A stretch of DNA of 64,000 nt. Origin: Hepsetus odoe (taxonomy: Eukaryota; Chordata; Actinopteri; Characiformes; Hepsetidae). A program made the position numbers and the translations under genes. Positions 12,801 to 24,814 of this stretch are shown here, piece after piece. The stretch covers positions 4,793,485-4,857,484 of the forward strand of contig CM029369.1 of NCBI GenBank assembly GCA_017165825.1. The letters are read 5' to 3'. Position 1 is the first letter of the stretch. Every line of letters starts with the position of its first letter. Under the pieces are notes generated by a model. It had not been told where the DNA came from and did not search any database. It saw nothing but the letters and a program-made list of their open reading frames with translations.

Positions 12801-15630
12801 GAAGTGGTCATACATGTGGTTGCCATGGGAATGCAACACAGCGGATTGAAGAAATGGAGAGTGAGCGCTCTCAGAGAGGGAAGCGTGCAGGGTCGTGCAC
12901 CAAACCTGATCCGTGACCTGCCTTCATCATTTTTGAAAGGATGAGAGACCGATAATAAGAGAGAGAGGAATAAACAAGCATGTTATGACCGCCAGGTGGA
13001 AAAAACAACTAGAATGGAGAAACTGTTGCATATCAGGAGTGTCAGAGGAGGAACATTTGGACACAGTGAACCATTTATTTTTATCTGCATTATATACCAT
13101 TTACCGCGTCTGCCAGCATGAAGAAGACACAGCAGAGGCCATGGCTACCGCATCAAAATTTTTCTGTTCTGCCCTTTTTTATTAACATCAATTTTAACTT
13201 TTGTGTCCAACAAATGTTTGGTGATTCCCAGTTCAAACACACCTGGTTTTGTGGGTGAAGGGAATGGAGCAGCGGTGATCTAGGGTTTAGGGACGGAAGG
13301 TCATGTGTTTGAATCCCAGTCCAGTAGGTTGCCTTGAAGTACCCTTGAGCAAGGTACTGTCCCCATCACTGCTCCCCGGGCCCTTTAAATACCTGCGCTA
13401 TTATATTAATGGGCAGTGGTGGCCTAGTGGTTAGGGAGTTGGCCCGGGCTGGAAGATTGTGGGTTCGATTCCCTCACCAGTAGGTTGCCCTGAGGTACCT
13501 TTGAGCCAGGTACCGTCCCCGTCACTGCTCCCTGGGTGCTTTCAGTTGCTGCACGTGTGTGTATGGGTGAAACGCAGAGGTTGAATTTCGTTGTGCTGTG
13601 CTGCATTTCACAATGACAAGAATAGTCACTTTCACTTAATCAATAATGCAGAAGACGCATCTTGTTGTGGTCGAGTGTATGCTGTGCTGTTTCACAATGA
13701 CAATTAGTCACTTAAACAAAAAATAAGACTTAATCTGGGATCGTTTCTCTTTTTTCTTTATTATTTTTTAATTAAACGCTGATCTTAAGATAATTTCATA
13801 GCACTTTGATTTATTCTACTTTGTAATCGATGCCAACCCATCAGACAAGCACATGAATTCACTGCGGTTGTGGGCTCACTGATGTATAACTGCTGCTTAA
13901 CCATTATTTTTGTTTTCTTATTTTCTCTTCTGAAGGGATGCACAGGTTGCATAGTCTCTGTAGGAGGGCAGATTCCCAATAACCTGGCTGTGCCTCTGCA
14001 CCTGAATGGTGTGAAGATTCTGGGCACTAGCCCGCTGCAGATCGACCGGGCGGAGGAGCGCTCTGTGTTTTCTGCTCTTCTGGATGAGCTGGGTGTCGCT
14101 CAGGCACCGTGGAGAGCCCTCAGCTCCCTGGTGAGCCCCACCTGTACCATTTCACATGACGACACTACAATAAACTGTGCGTCTCCCATTTATACTTTAT
14201 TTTTTTACTCTCATTTTGGTGCAATCACAGAATCCATTTCAAACATGTTCGCTGTTAGCAATTGGCTTTACACACTTGAATTCAAGTTTAATACGAAAAA
14301 AAACAAAACAAACAAAAAACAAACAAACATGGACCAGATGCCATGAGGTGAAAGCATATTTCATCAAGACTTCATGAATTAGCAGAAAAAAAAAAAAAAA
14401 TTTTAACTAGTTTGCCAGGATATGCTTGATGTTATATAGACACTGTTAACACCTTAATTCTCGTTAAGATCATTTAATTATGAATGTACTTGGATAAAAG
14501 AAACTAATAGGATAAGATCAGGTTAATGTCATTTGAATAAGATTCCACGTTATTGTCCTCGTTCACCTTACGATTCCAAGAAACGTGAAATTTCAGTCAT
14601 GCATGTGAACAATTTCTCGTGGATGTTTTAACACTTGTGGCAATTTGTATCTCGGAAATGCAACTTTCGCCACGGAGTCCTCCTGGGGTGTGTTGAGTGC
14701 TCTTGCTCCTCAGACATTAGAAGTGCTGAAACGTGTTGTCTGGAAGCAGGCTACGTTGTCCATTAACTGCACCAGCTCTTTTGGTACAAGCCAGGGAGCT
14801 GAAGATGGTGTGGGGCAGCGAGAGGGCAGCCTTCCCCCTCGACGGCTGCTACTCTTTCTCCTCTGGCAGCACTGCCTGCATTTTAATAGACCTCCCAGTT
14901 TCTGAAACAGGCCGTGTGATGCAGGATGGAACCTAAGCTCAGAGACTTCTTCACTAGCTATGACGATCATAATGGCATAAATAGAGGAACTACCAGAGGA
15001 TAGAGGAGACTGTCAGTTCTTCATATAGAGCAGCACCCTGTGTGTTTTGAAGATTAAAAATTTTTTTTTAAAGGTATTTTGTGGTTTATATGACCTGTTG
15101 TTTATTAGATTAGCGTATGTTAAAATTGATGCAAACGATTAGCAGTGCAATGGTCTGGGTGATGGTGGTCTAGTGGTAGGGTACTTGCCTACGGACCTAT
15201 GGATTCAGAGGTTCCCGGTTCGAATCCCACCTCTGGCACTACCACCACTGGGTCCTTGAGCAAGACCCTTAACCCTGAGTGTCTCCAGGGGAGACTGTCC
15301 CTGTAATTAGGACATGGAAGTCGCTCTGGATAAGAGCATCTGCTAAATGCCGTAAATGTAAAATGTAAATGTAATGGAAATGACTTCCTGCTACTTTTTT
15401 TTTTTTTTTTTTTTTTTTTTGGTCTGGTTACCAACAGTTCTTACCAAAGCTCTGGAGTTGGAGATGGATTTGCTCCACAATAATTGCCTTCTACTTTGTC
15501 TCTTGAGCTGAGAGTGAAAATCTAGAGGGAGAACTGCTGCAACCTTTAGAAACAAACTAAGATTCTTCCTCCAGCTTGTTTCAATCACACGCATACAGAT
15601 GCTGTGTAGACCATTTTGACAGACATTGTC

Positions 15631-15672
<42 letters not shown>

Positions 15673-18600
15673 AAGATGCTTTTACATTTGCCAATAAAGT
15701 GGGTTATCCCTGCCTCTTACGCCCATCTTATGTTTTAAGGTGAGTAGAACATGTTGCGTGTTAGTTGAAGGGCAACGTTAAGATCATTCCTACTGGGGAA
15801 TTTGACAGTTTGTATTTTCATCCCCTTCTAGAAATGTTTTCATGAGGAGTTTAGTTATGGATTGACTTGACATTCCTCCATATTGTTGAAGCATGAAAAT
15901 TGATGCCAGCATGGGAGTGTAGGTGCTTGTAATGTGGCTGATTGGTGAAGTCAGGGGCTTCCTCCGCGGCCGTCCTGGTTCCAGAGTGCAATAATGTCTC
16001 TGTGAGATGTAATTCATCAATGCTCGCAGTGGCTCAGATTGGTGGGACTTGAAGAGCTCATTTGCACATAATCAGATGGCTGGCTTCTGTTTTCGCCACT
16101 CAGTTGGTGGGAAAATTAGGCCTCTCTCAACGGGCGCTTCAGCCCACTCGGCCTCGAGAGCAGGACAAACACAGACAGCTGGAGACTCGGCCCGTTTACT
16201 CACTTACTCGCTCAGTAAACGATTCAGTCATAAAAAGCAATTTAATTTCATCAGCTGGGATGTTTTCCCCCCCTGTACTTTTGTATTAAATATCACTCCT
16301 ACAGTTATCGTCTGTTTTGATGCAATTCATGGTGGTGGTTCGGAGAGATTCTGAAGCATCATGGTACTTGTAGTGAAGATTAATGAAAGTGAGTTGAAAG
16401 TGAGTTAAATAGCATATATTTAGGTAAGTTTAAAACAAAAAAGTTTTGGAAAGAAAAAAGTATTGTATCAGGAAATGCGCTAACTTTCTCTTTGAACATG
16501 GACTCTTGATGTGAAGCCCACTCGGCATCCTGTTCGGATTTCAAGAAAATCCTCTCTCTGGGCTTGTCCTCTCAAGATCACTCAGTAAAAAAGAAAAAGG
16601 TCTTCATTCAAGTCGGTATGGCAAATTTGTGTCAAACTTCAACTGCTAAACAAGTCATTTTCATTCTTTAGAGAATGAATGCCATCTCAACACTGAATTC
16701 CATGTCCTGGTGCCGTAGCCCATCTTAAGTTCTCTGTTATCTATGTAATACGAAGCAACGTAGTCTCACGATTTATTTACACATCGAAAGAAATCATTTC
16801 GTTAATAGTTATGGTGCAAGTAATGCATGATTACTCGAACTAGCTGACCATAAATGAAACAACCACAAGTTTAAACTAAGTTTGGGCAGCGGTGGCGGTT
16901 GTGTTTAGGGACTAGGCTCTATAATCAGAAGGTCTAGGTTTGAGTCCTGGACCAGTGGGTTGCCCTGAGGCACCCTTGAGCAAGGTACCCTCCCCAGCAC
17001 TGCTCTCTGAGTGCTGGGTATGGCTGCCCACCACTGCACAATCTTCACTGTTTTCGCAATGATGGTCACTTTCACTTCACTTCCTGTTTAGTAAACTAAG
17101 ACAACAAAGTAAAACAACCACTAACAAAGAACGAGCGCTTATTGAATTTCACTCGTTTGTAGTTCATGGAGGCAAACTCAGATTCTCACATTTGTCCATG
17201 TCTTCTGAAATAAGAAGAGAAAAGCATGAGTATCGTTCCTGGTGAAGCTGCCTTTGGGGGTCAGTTTCAAATATAGTTTCAATGCAGTTCTGGCATGCAT
17301 ACAGCTGGCAGCTAGTCCTCTTGCATAAAAACAACCAACTGCAGAGTCCCATCTGCACTCACATTCCTCTCCATGTTTCTTCTACTTCGACTCTCAGGTC
17401 TTTGGGTCATTTCAGTTGGTTTTGTTTGGATTGTGGGAAATTGGTCTCCGTCTGCTTCCTTCGTGTTCCTCGAAGCTTTAAAATATAACTAATTTTCTTA
17501 TTTACAATAATATGGAGGGGGGGAAAAAAAAACTGTTCATAGGTTGCTTCTTTAACTTGATTGGATTAATTGATTGCTTAAACATGAACAAAAAACTTGA
17601 CCACCTGCACATATAAGGTCTCATAGTTGATGTTCTCGGAGTTAAAACCAAGCCATATCTTTTAGAATTGTCAGTAAACCTGAACAATGGAATTGTATCA
17701 TTATTCAGATTATGGAGAGCATACAAGAACATCTCTTTTCCACGTTGTAGGTACCTAAGAGCACAATGATCTCCCTCATTTTTAATTGGGAGATATTTGG
17801 AAACACCAATTTTCTAAATATTATCAAGGAGTTATCAAGGATTAAGGGCCTAGGTCAGAGAAGACTTTTTTTTTTTTTTTTTTGCCCTTCCAAATTGCCT
17901 TTTCTTGTTGGTGCTTCCAAATATCTCTAACATTTGAGAATGATGGTAGCCATGGTGCTCTTAGGCATTTACATTGGAAGAGATTTCCTTGTATCTTCTC
18001 CATAATGTGAATTATGTGTCTTTCAGGTTCACTGACAATTCTAAAGCTCATTGGTTTTCAACGATGAGACCATATATAGACAAGTTCTCTGTTTAATCAT
18101 TTAGTTCAGTCAAATTATAGAAGCAACCATGCCATGCTCTTAGGATCATTAGCAGAAGACATAAGGGTATAATTGCTCTAAAAGTGTTTTAATCAAGTAG
18201 TTCATAAAGGGTCTGATTTTTTTTAAATCATTAGTTTATGGAATATTTTTTATATATTTAGCAAAGTAACAAATGAACCCAGTTTTTCTTGTTAGTCTAT
18301 TCAATGAAAATGGCAAAACAGCTGGGCTAAGATTAGTCTGGAACATCATTTAAAATGAAAACTCTAGCTCTCTAATTATTTTTTTTTTTTTAACACAGTA
18401 ATGGTAAAATGCTGAGTGGTATGCTAGACCAGAGAAATTCATCAGTTCCCGGCAGACAATTGCAAACTGAATATCCCGGAATGAAATTAAAATGCATGAC
18501 TGACATCATGGTTTATCGTGAGGTTGGAATAAGCACCACTTGGAAGTGCAGGATGGCTGAAAGGTCTTCCCATACCTGTTAAGAGAAGATTGTTTCCTGA

Positions 18601-21600
18601 AAATTTGTGAAGTTTCCAGAGAAAAGTGTGCACGGTGTACCTTTTAACACCAGTGTGTAGAACATTATTTGGTATTTCTTGTTGCTAGGTGCTTTTTGCG
18701 CCGTGCATCACCTGAAATGCTCAGTGGAGACCTGTGCTTTTAGCAGTGGTTTGTATGGAGGTCTGGGGACACTTTGGCCACAGTGGAGTCTCTGAGGTCC
18801 TGTCACTCCAACAATACCACACAACTGTTACCCATAATGCTCTTGCCGCGCCTCGGGCTCTGGCACAAAGGGACTGCAGCACTGACATTGAACCTGTCAG
18901 GCTCACCCCAGCTTAGCCACTTCATTTGAATTGAACAGAGTGCTTACACGAATTCCTTATTCTGAGCCAATGTTGAGAACTTGAGGTTCTTCATGTTCCC
19001 ACAGTCCAAAGTAGTCGCATAAGACAAGTTAAATGACCATTGCTGTGAGTGGATGCTGTTTCTTGTATAATGTTATTTGGATTGTTTTAAGGTTTATCAC
19101 ATAAAACTTGGCATTAGCATGCCTCATTGTTTTTTTGTATGGTTTGGTTACGAATGCATTTATCTAAGAGAAATAAGAGAAGAAATTCTGGACCAGAAAG
19201 AAACAGGCTTAGATTGCTCTGGCAGAACTCATGGATCATCCTGGCACAAGTGTTGCTTCTTGCATTCCCAAAAAGGCAAAACATTCTGCTTCTGATGCTG
19301 GCGCAAAATTAGAATAGGTTCTCAAATTCTTCCCCTTTACAATTCTTTATCCCACTTTGTCACAAATGAAACTCTGAAGAGCCTGGAGGGTTGGCTGACC
19401 CAAAAATCACTCACCGTTTTGATTTTCCCTCCCGTCTCTGTTTGTTATTCTTCTCTTCTTGTATTTTCGTTGTACGACTCCTTAATCTTTCCGTTGTCAG
19501 TGCACTGCCCTCCCAAAGGGCTAATTTAGGCAAAGCAGAGGCTTTAAATGAAGTTATGAGAGTTGTTTTCAGTGACTTTATTGTTTAGTAGGAAAATTCT
19601 TTTTCTTTCCCTGTCCTTAGTGGTTCTGCGATGAATGTGGCCTACGGGGAGGAGGAGATGAAACGCTTTCTGGAGGAGGCGGCGCAGGTGTCACAGGTGA
19701 GCCTTTTTTAGCTACTCACTCTAGGCTGCAGTGAAAGACTTTACAAGCTTTACTATAAAAACTAGGAGGAAATATTACCATAAACCAAATTTAAATGAGC
19801 GTAAATAGCTGAATTATAATTACTGTTTCCATGAGTGGCATCATTATGGTTAGATGGTGCTGCAATTAAGGAGCAAATCTGTTTCAGTCATTCCAGTGTA
19901 TGCTTGTGCAGAAAATAGGGGTGGAAATGTGAAATATTAACAAAATACCACTCTAATGCACATCTATTTCAATGTTTAAAGACCTTACCTGTCCAAAAAT
20001 AGAAGATATCTGCTTTTATAATTTGACATTTTGTGACCAAGGACAAGAAATTAAGGCAAAGAATGTCCATTTTCATTTCTGTTCTGAAAGCACAGAAACA
20101 GTAACTCTTTCGTACTTAACACGGGGTGGTCTGATGAGGTACCAGGTAAAAGAAAGAGACAAGAATGATGAGAGAATGAGAGCGAGAGAGACACACCTTG
20201 AAGCCAGAGAGGACAAGAACACAATCCCAGACCAGTTGGTTGCCCTGAAGTACCCTTGAGAGAGGTGCCGTCCCCAACACTGCTCCTCGGGCGCTTTCAA
20301 TAGCTGCCCCCTGCTGCATGGTGTGTATGGGTTTCACAATGACAAAAATAGTCACTTTCACTTTCTAAACCCAGATTTCAGGGGGAAGATTGCCCATTAT
20401 CAAACTTTCTGGATGTTTAGTGTAAGGATGTGCTTTTAAGTAGAAGTCTGAACGTGCGCCTCAGCTTAGTTTTATTTATCAAGTGCTTTTACAACTAATT
20501 TTTGACACATTTTGAGAAATAAACAGTATATGAATGAACAGTGACACACACACCCACACACAGGCGCTGGATGAATTCAGTTATTTTGTTCTTGTCCTCT
20601 CTGGCTTCAAGGTGTGTCTCTCTTGTTCTCACTCTCTCATCATTCTTGCCCCTTTCTTTTACCTGGTACCTCATCAGACCACCATGTTTTCTTTCTGGAG
20701 ATGATTGGCCCAAGCATGGCTGTCCCTGTCGGGTTGTTTGTTTTCCTTCTTTAAACCCCTCTCAGCACTTCAGCTGCACTTCCACTGAATCACTCACCCA
20801 AACTGCTGTATACCAGGCTTCCCCTCTGTGCACAAAATTGCATCTCAAAAACATTAGGAAAAGGTTATTATTGGGCCATATTTTTTCCTAAAGAGAACCC
20901 AGCCACTAGGGATGCACAAGCCAGTGTATTTCTCCATGCAGGTCCCAAGCCCGGACAAATGGGGAGGGTTACATCAGGAAGGGCACCCGGTGTACATTTT
21001 TTGCCAAATCAATATGCGGAGGAGGAAAGAAAGAAGGGGAGGAGAGTGGAAGTGAGGGTGGGGCCTTTGAATGTTGGCAGCATGACTGGTAAAGGTACAG
21101 AATGAGCTGATATGAAGGAGAGAAGGAAGGTTGATCTTCTGTGTGTGAGAGATTAGACGGGAGGGTTGTATGACCAGGTGTATTGGAGGAGGGTTTAAAT
21201 TGTTTTAACATGGTATGGATGGAAGGAGGAATGGGGTAGGTTTTATCCTGAAAGAAGAGTATGTGGAGAGTTTTTTGGAGGTGAAGAGGGTGTCAGATAG
21301 GGTGATGAGTTTGAAGCTGGAAGTTGAAAGTGTGATAATGAATGTTGTTAGTGCTTATGCCCCACAAGTTGGTTGTGAGCTGGAGGAGAAAGAATAATTC
21401 TGGAGTGAGTTAGATGAAGTGATAGTGTACCCAGAGGAGAGAGAGTGGTGATTTGTGCAGACTTTAATGGACATGTTGGTGAAGGGAACAGAGGTGATGA
21501 GGAGGTGATGGGTAGGCATGGTGTCAAGGAGAGGAATTCTGAAGGTCAGATGGTTGTAGATTTTACGAAAAGGATGGAAATGGCTGTAGTTAATACTTAT

Positions 21601-24600
21601 TTTAAGAAGAGGGAGGAGCTCAGGGTGACGCATAAGAGTGGAGGAAGATGCTCACAGGTGGATTATATTCTTTGCAGGTGGGTCAGTCTGAAGGAGATCG
21701 GAGACTGCAAAGTAGTGACAGGGGAGAGTGTAGCTAAACAGCATAGGATGGTGGTCTGTAGGATGACCTTGGAGGCCAAGAAGAGGAGGAAAGTGAGGGC
21801 AGGGTCGAGGATCAATTGGTGGAGGCTAAATGAGGACTGCAAGGTGGAATTCAGGCAGGAGTTAACATGGGCACTGGGAGGTGTTGAAGAGCTACCGGAT
21901 TGCTGGGAGACTACTGCAGAAGTGATAAGGCAGGCAGCTAGAAATGTACTTGGTGTGACATCTGGAAGGAAGAAAGAGAATAAGGAAACCTGGTCGTGGA
22001 ACCGAGAAATCCAGGAGTGTATACAGAAGAGGAGGGAGGCAAAGCAGATGCAATGTTTGCTCTTAGGGTGTTGATGGAGAAGTACAGAGAAGGTCAGAAG
22101 GAGCTGCATTGTGCCTTTGTGGACTTGGAGAAAGCATATGACAGGGTGCCTAGAGAGGAGTCGTGATTTTGTATGAGGAAGTCAGGAGTGGCAGAGAAGT
22201 ATGTGAGAGTAGTTCAGGATCTGTATGATGGCAGTGTAACAGTGGTGAGATCTGCAGTGGGAGTGACGGATGCATTTAAGGCAGAGGTTGGATTACATCA
22301 AGGATCAGCGCTGAGCCCATTCTTGTTTGCAAGACAGGTTGACGGACGAGGTTAGACGATGAGGTGATGTTTGCTGATTATATTGTGATCTGCAGTGAGA
22401 GTAGGCAGCAGCTTGAGAAGAACCTGGAGAGATGGAAATGGAGATCTGCTCTACAGAGAAGAGGAATGAAAGTGAGTAGGTCGAAGATGGAATACATGAG
22501 TGTGAATGAAAGGGAGGAAAGTGGCGTGGTTAGGATGGAGGGAGTAGAGGAGGTGAAGGTGGAGGAGTTTAAATAATTGGGATCAACATCTCAGAGTAGC
22601 GGTGAGTGTGGAAGAGAGGTGAAGAAGAGAGTGCAGGCAGGTTGGAATGGGTGGAGAAGAGTGGCTGGAGTGATTTGTGACAGACGGTACCAGCGAGAGT
22701 AAAAGGGAAGGTTTACAGGACAGTAGTGAGACCGGCTATGTTGTACAGGTTGGAGATGGCGGCACTAACAAAAAAGACAGGAGGCGGAGCTGGAGGTGTC
22801 AGAGTTAAAGATGCTGAGATTTTCGTTGGGTGTGACGAGGATGGACAGGATTAGATAAGAATATATTAGAGGGACAGTTCAGGTTAGACGTTTTGGAGAC
22901 AAAGTTAGAGAAGCAAGGTTGCGCTGGTTTGGACATGTCCAGAGGAGAGACCAGGATTATATTGGAAGGAGGATGTTGAAGATGGAGCTTCCAGGAAAGA
23001 GGAGAAGAGGAAGACCAAAGTGGAGGTTAATGGGCGTTGAGAGAGAGGACATGCAGGTGGTCGGTTTAAAGGAGAAAAATGCAGAGGACAGGAAGAAATG
23101 GAGACGGTTGATAAGCTGTGGCTACCTCCTAAACGGGAGCAGCCGAAAGATTGTTTCCTAAAGAGGTATCCGTATAGAAAGGACAAAGTATTTTCATCTT
23201 TCTGGAATCCTCATTGATTGAAAGGTCATAACCTTGAGGTCATAAAATGATCTAAAATTTAACACATGGAGACTCATGATGCATTAAAATCTCCAATATT
23301 ATCTATTGTTGCTAAATTGTACATTGCTCCCCAGATAAAATTGACCTTGCTTCAAAAGAGTTCTGTCACGAATCAGATAAGCACAGAATATCACAAGGAA
23401 AGGTTTACTGCTCTGTACTTTCATGAGTGAGTTCATCAAAAGTACTTCCACATTAAAGTGCTACCAGCTCCAGCCTCCATTGTGGGGACTTGAACATTTA
23501 AAGCTAGATATGAGCCAAGCTCCTCAGTTGCATGTATGTAATCCTAGAACGCAAACCATCACTGAGCAGCGATGCTCAACGAGACACCTGCATCCAAGGG
23601 GCCACACACATGCAGAGCCTTTCTGAAGGGCCACCCTTCTCCCGTCTGTGGAATATCCACCAGCGCTGTGGCAGGCTGTGCAAGTTGCTGTCGAAGATGC
23701 TCAGGGAGGCTCATTATGATGGATAATGATATGATGCAGACTGTGGCGAAAGGAAGAACATTGTGAGACTTCGATGGTCCTGCTGAATGGCTCATTCCCA
23801 TTGGTGCTTTCTTGCTTTCCCATTGATTGTGAAGCAATTCTTCAACACCACACAGTCATCCCTACTGATTCCCATGCTGATTTTCAGCGAACATCGTGTG
23901 CTGGTTTTGTAAACTTTAGAATGAGCCCTTGCTGGGGTAAGCCAAACCATACACTAATCTTATATGACCCTGAGATTATTCCTTGGACTATTTTATTTAT
24001 AGATTTAGCATTCAAAGGTTTTGGCCCTAAGGAAGCATGATCGGGGGGTTGGGGGGGGGTTCTTTTGAAGCACCTTTACAGTATATATTTCAGCATTCTG
24101 CTACTTCTCATTTACATATTGGGTTCTGCAGGGACCTAAAGGTTTTTTTGTACACTTAAAAATTACATTTGTAGAGGTGGCAATCGAGCCTGTGACCTCC
24201 TGGTTTGTAAACAAGTATCCTGCCACTAGACCACCACCCCCAACCACGTTTTGCTTTTTTTTTTTATTTCTTTGTTTTACTCTTTGTTTTGTTTTACTTT
24301 GTTTTACTGTTTTATTTACTTTGTTTTACTGGGGCAGTGGTGGCCTAGTGGTTAAGGGAGTTGGCCCCACATCGGAAGATTGTGGGTTCGATTCCCACCC
24401 CAGTGGGTTGCCCTGAGGTACCCTTGAGCAAGGTACCGTCCCCATCACTGCTCCCCGGGCGCTTTCAATAGCTGCCCACTGCTGCACGTGTGTGTATGGG
24501 TTAAATGCAGAGGTCTAATTTCGTTGTGGTTCATGTGTGCTGTGCCATGACCTCGCAATGACAAGGGTTGTCACTTTCACTTTTTCACTCTTGATCTCAA

Positions 24601-24764
24601 GCTCTAATCCTTAAAATGCATTGACTTTTTTTAACGTTAATGCAGGAGCACCCTGTGGTCATCACCAAGTTCATTCGCGGAGCCAGAGAGGTTGAAGTGG
24701 ACGCAGTGGCCAAAGCGGGCAAGGTTAGACACTACATTTTTGCATGTTGCAGTAATACATGCAG

Positions 24765-24814
<50 letters not shown>

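Larger units (their letters stand above)
20935..23160 (+). mobile_element. RTE-type LINE relic with internal deletion
   Basis: The order of remains is: a 5' part (caggtcccaagcccggacaa); an apurinic endonuclease domain (NVVSAYAPQVG, ADFNGHVGEGNRGDEEV, QVDYILCRW, QHRMVVCRMTL) up to about 22050; a jump into the reverse transcriptase (VDLEKAYDRVPRE, EVGLHQGSALSPFLFA, MMFADYIVICSES); and the C-terminal end (LRWFGHVQRR, RRGRPKWR). It ends near gggagcagccgaaag. At about 2.2 kb it is shorter than a full RTE LINE. It is broken by frameshifts and stops and cannot move by itself. Confidence 0.85.

Noticed and set aside
21663..22109. 148-codon minus-strand frame
   Set aside because: It is the antisense shadow of the LINE endonuclease domain.
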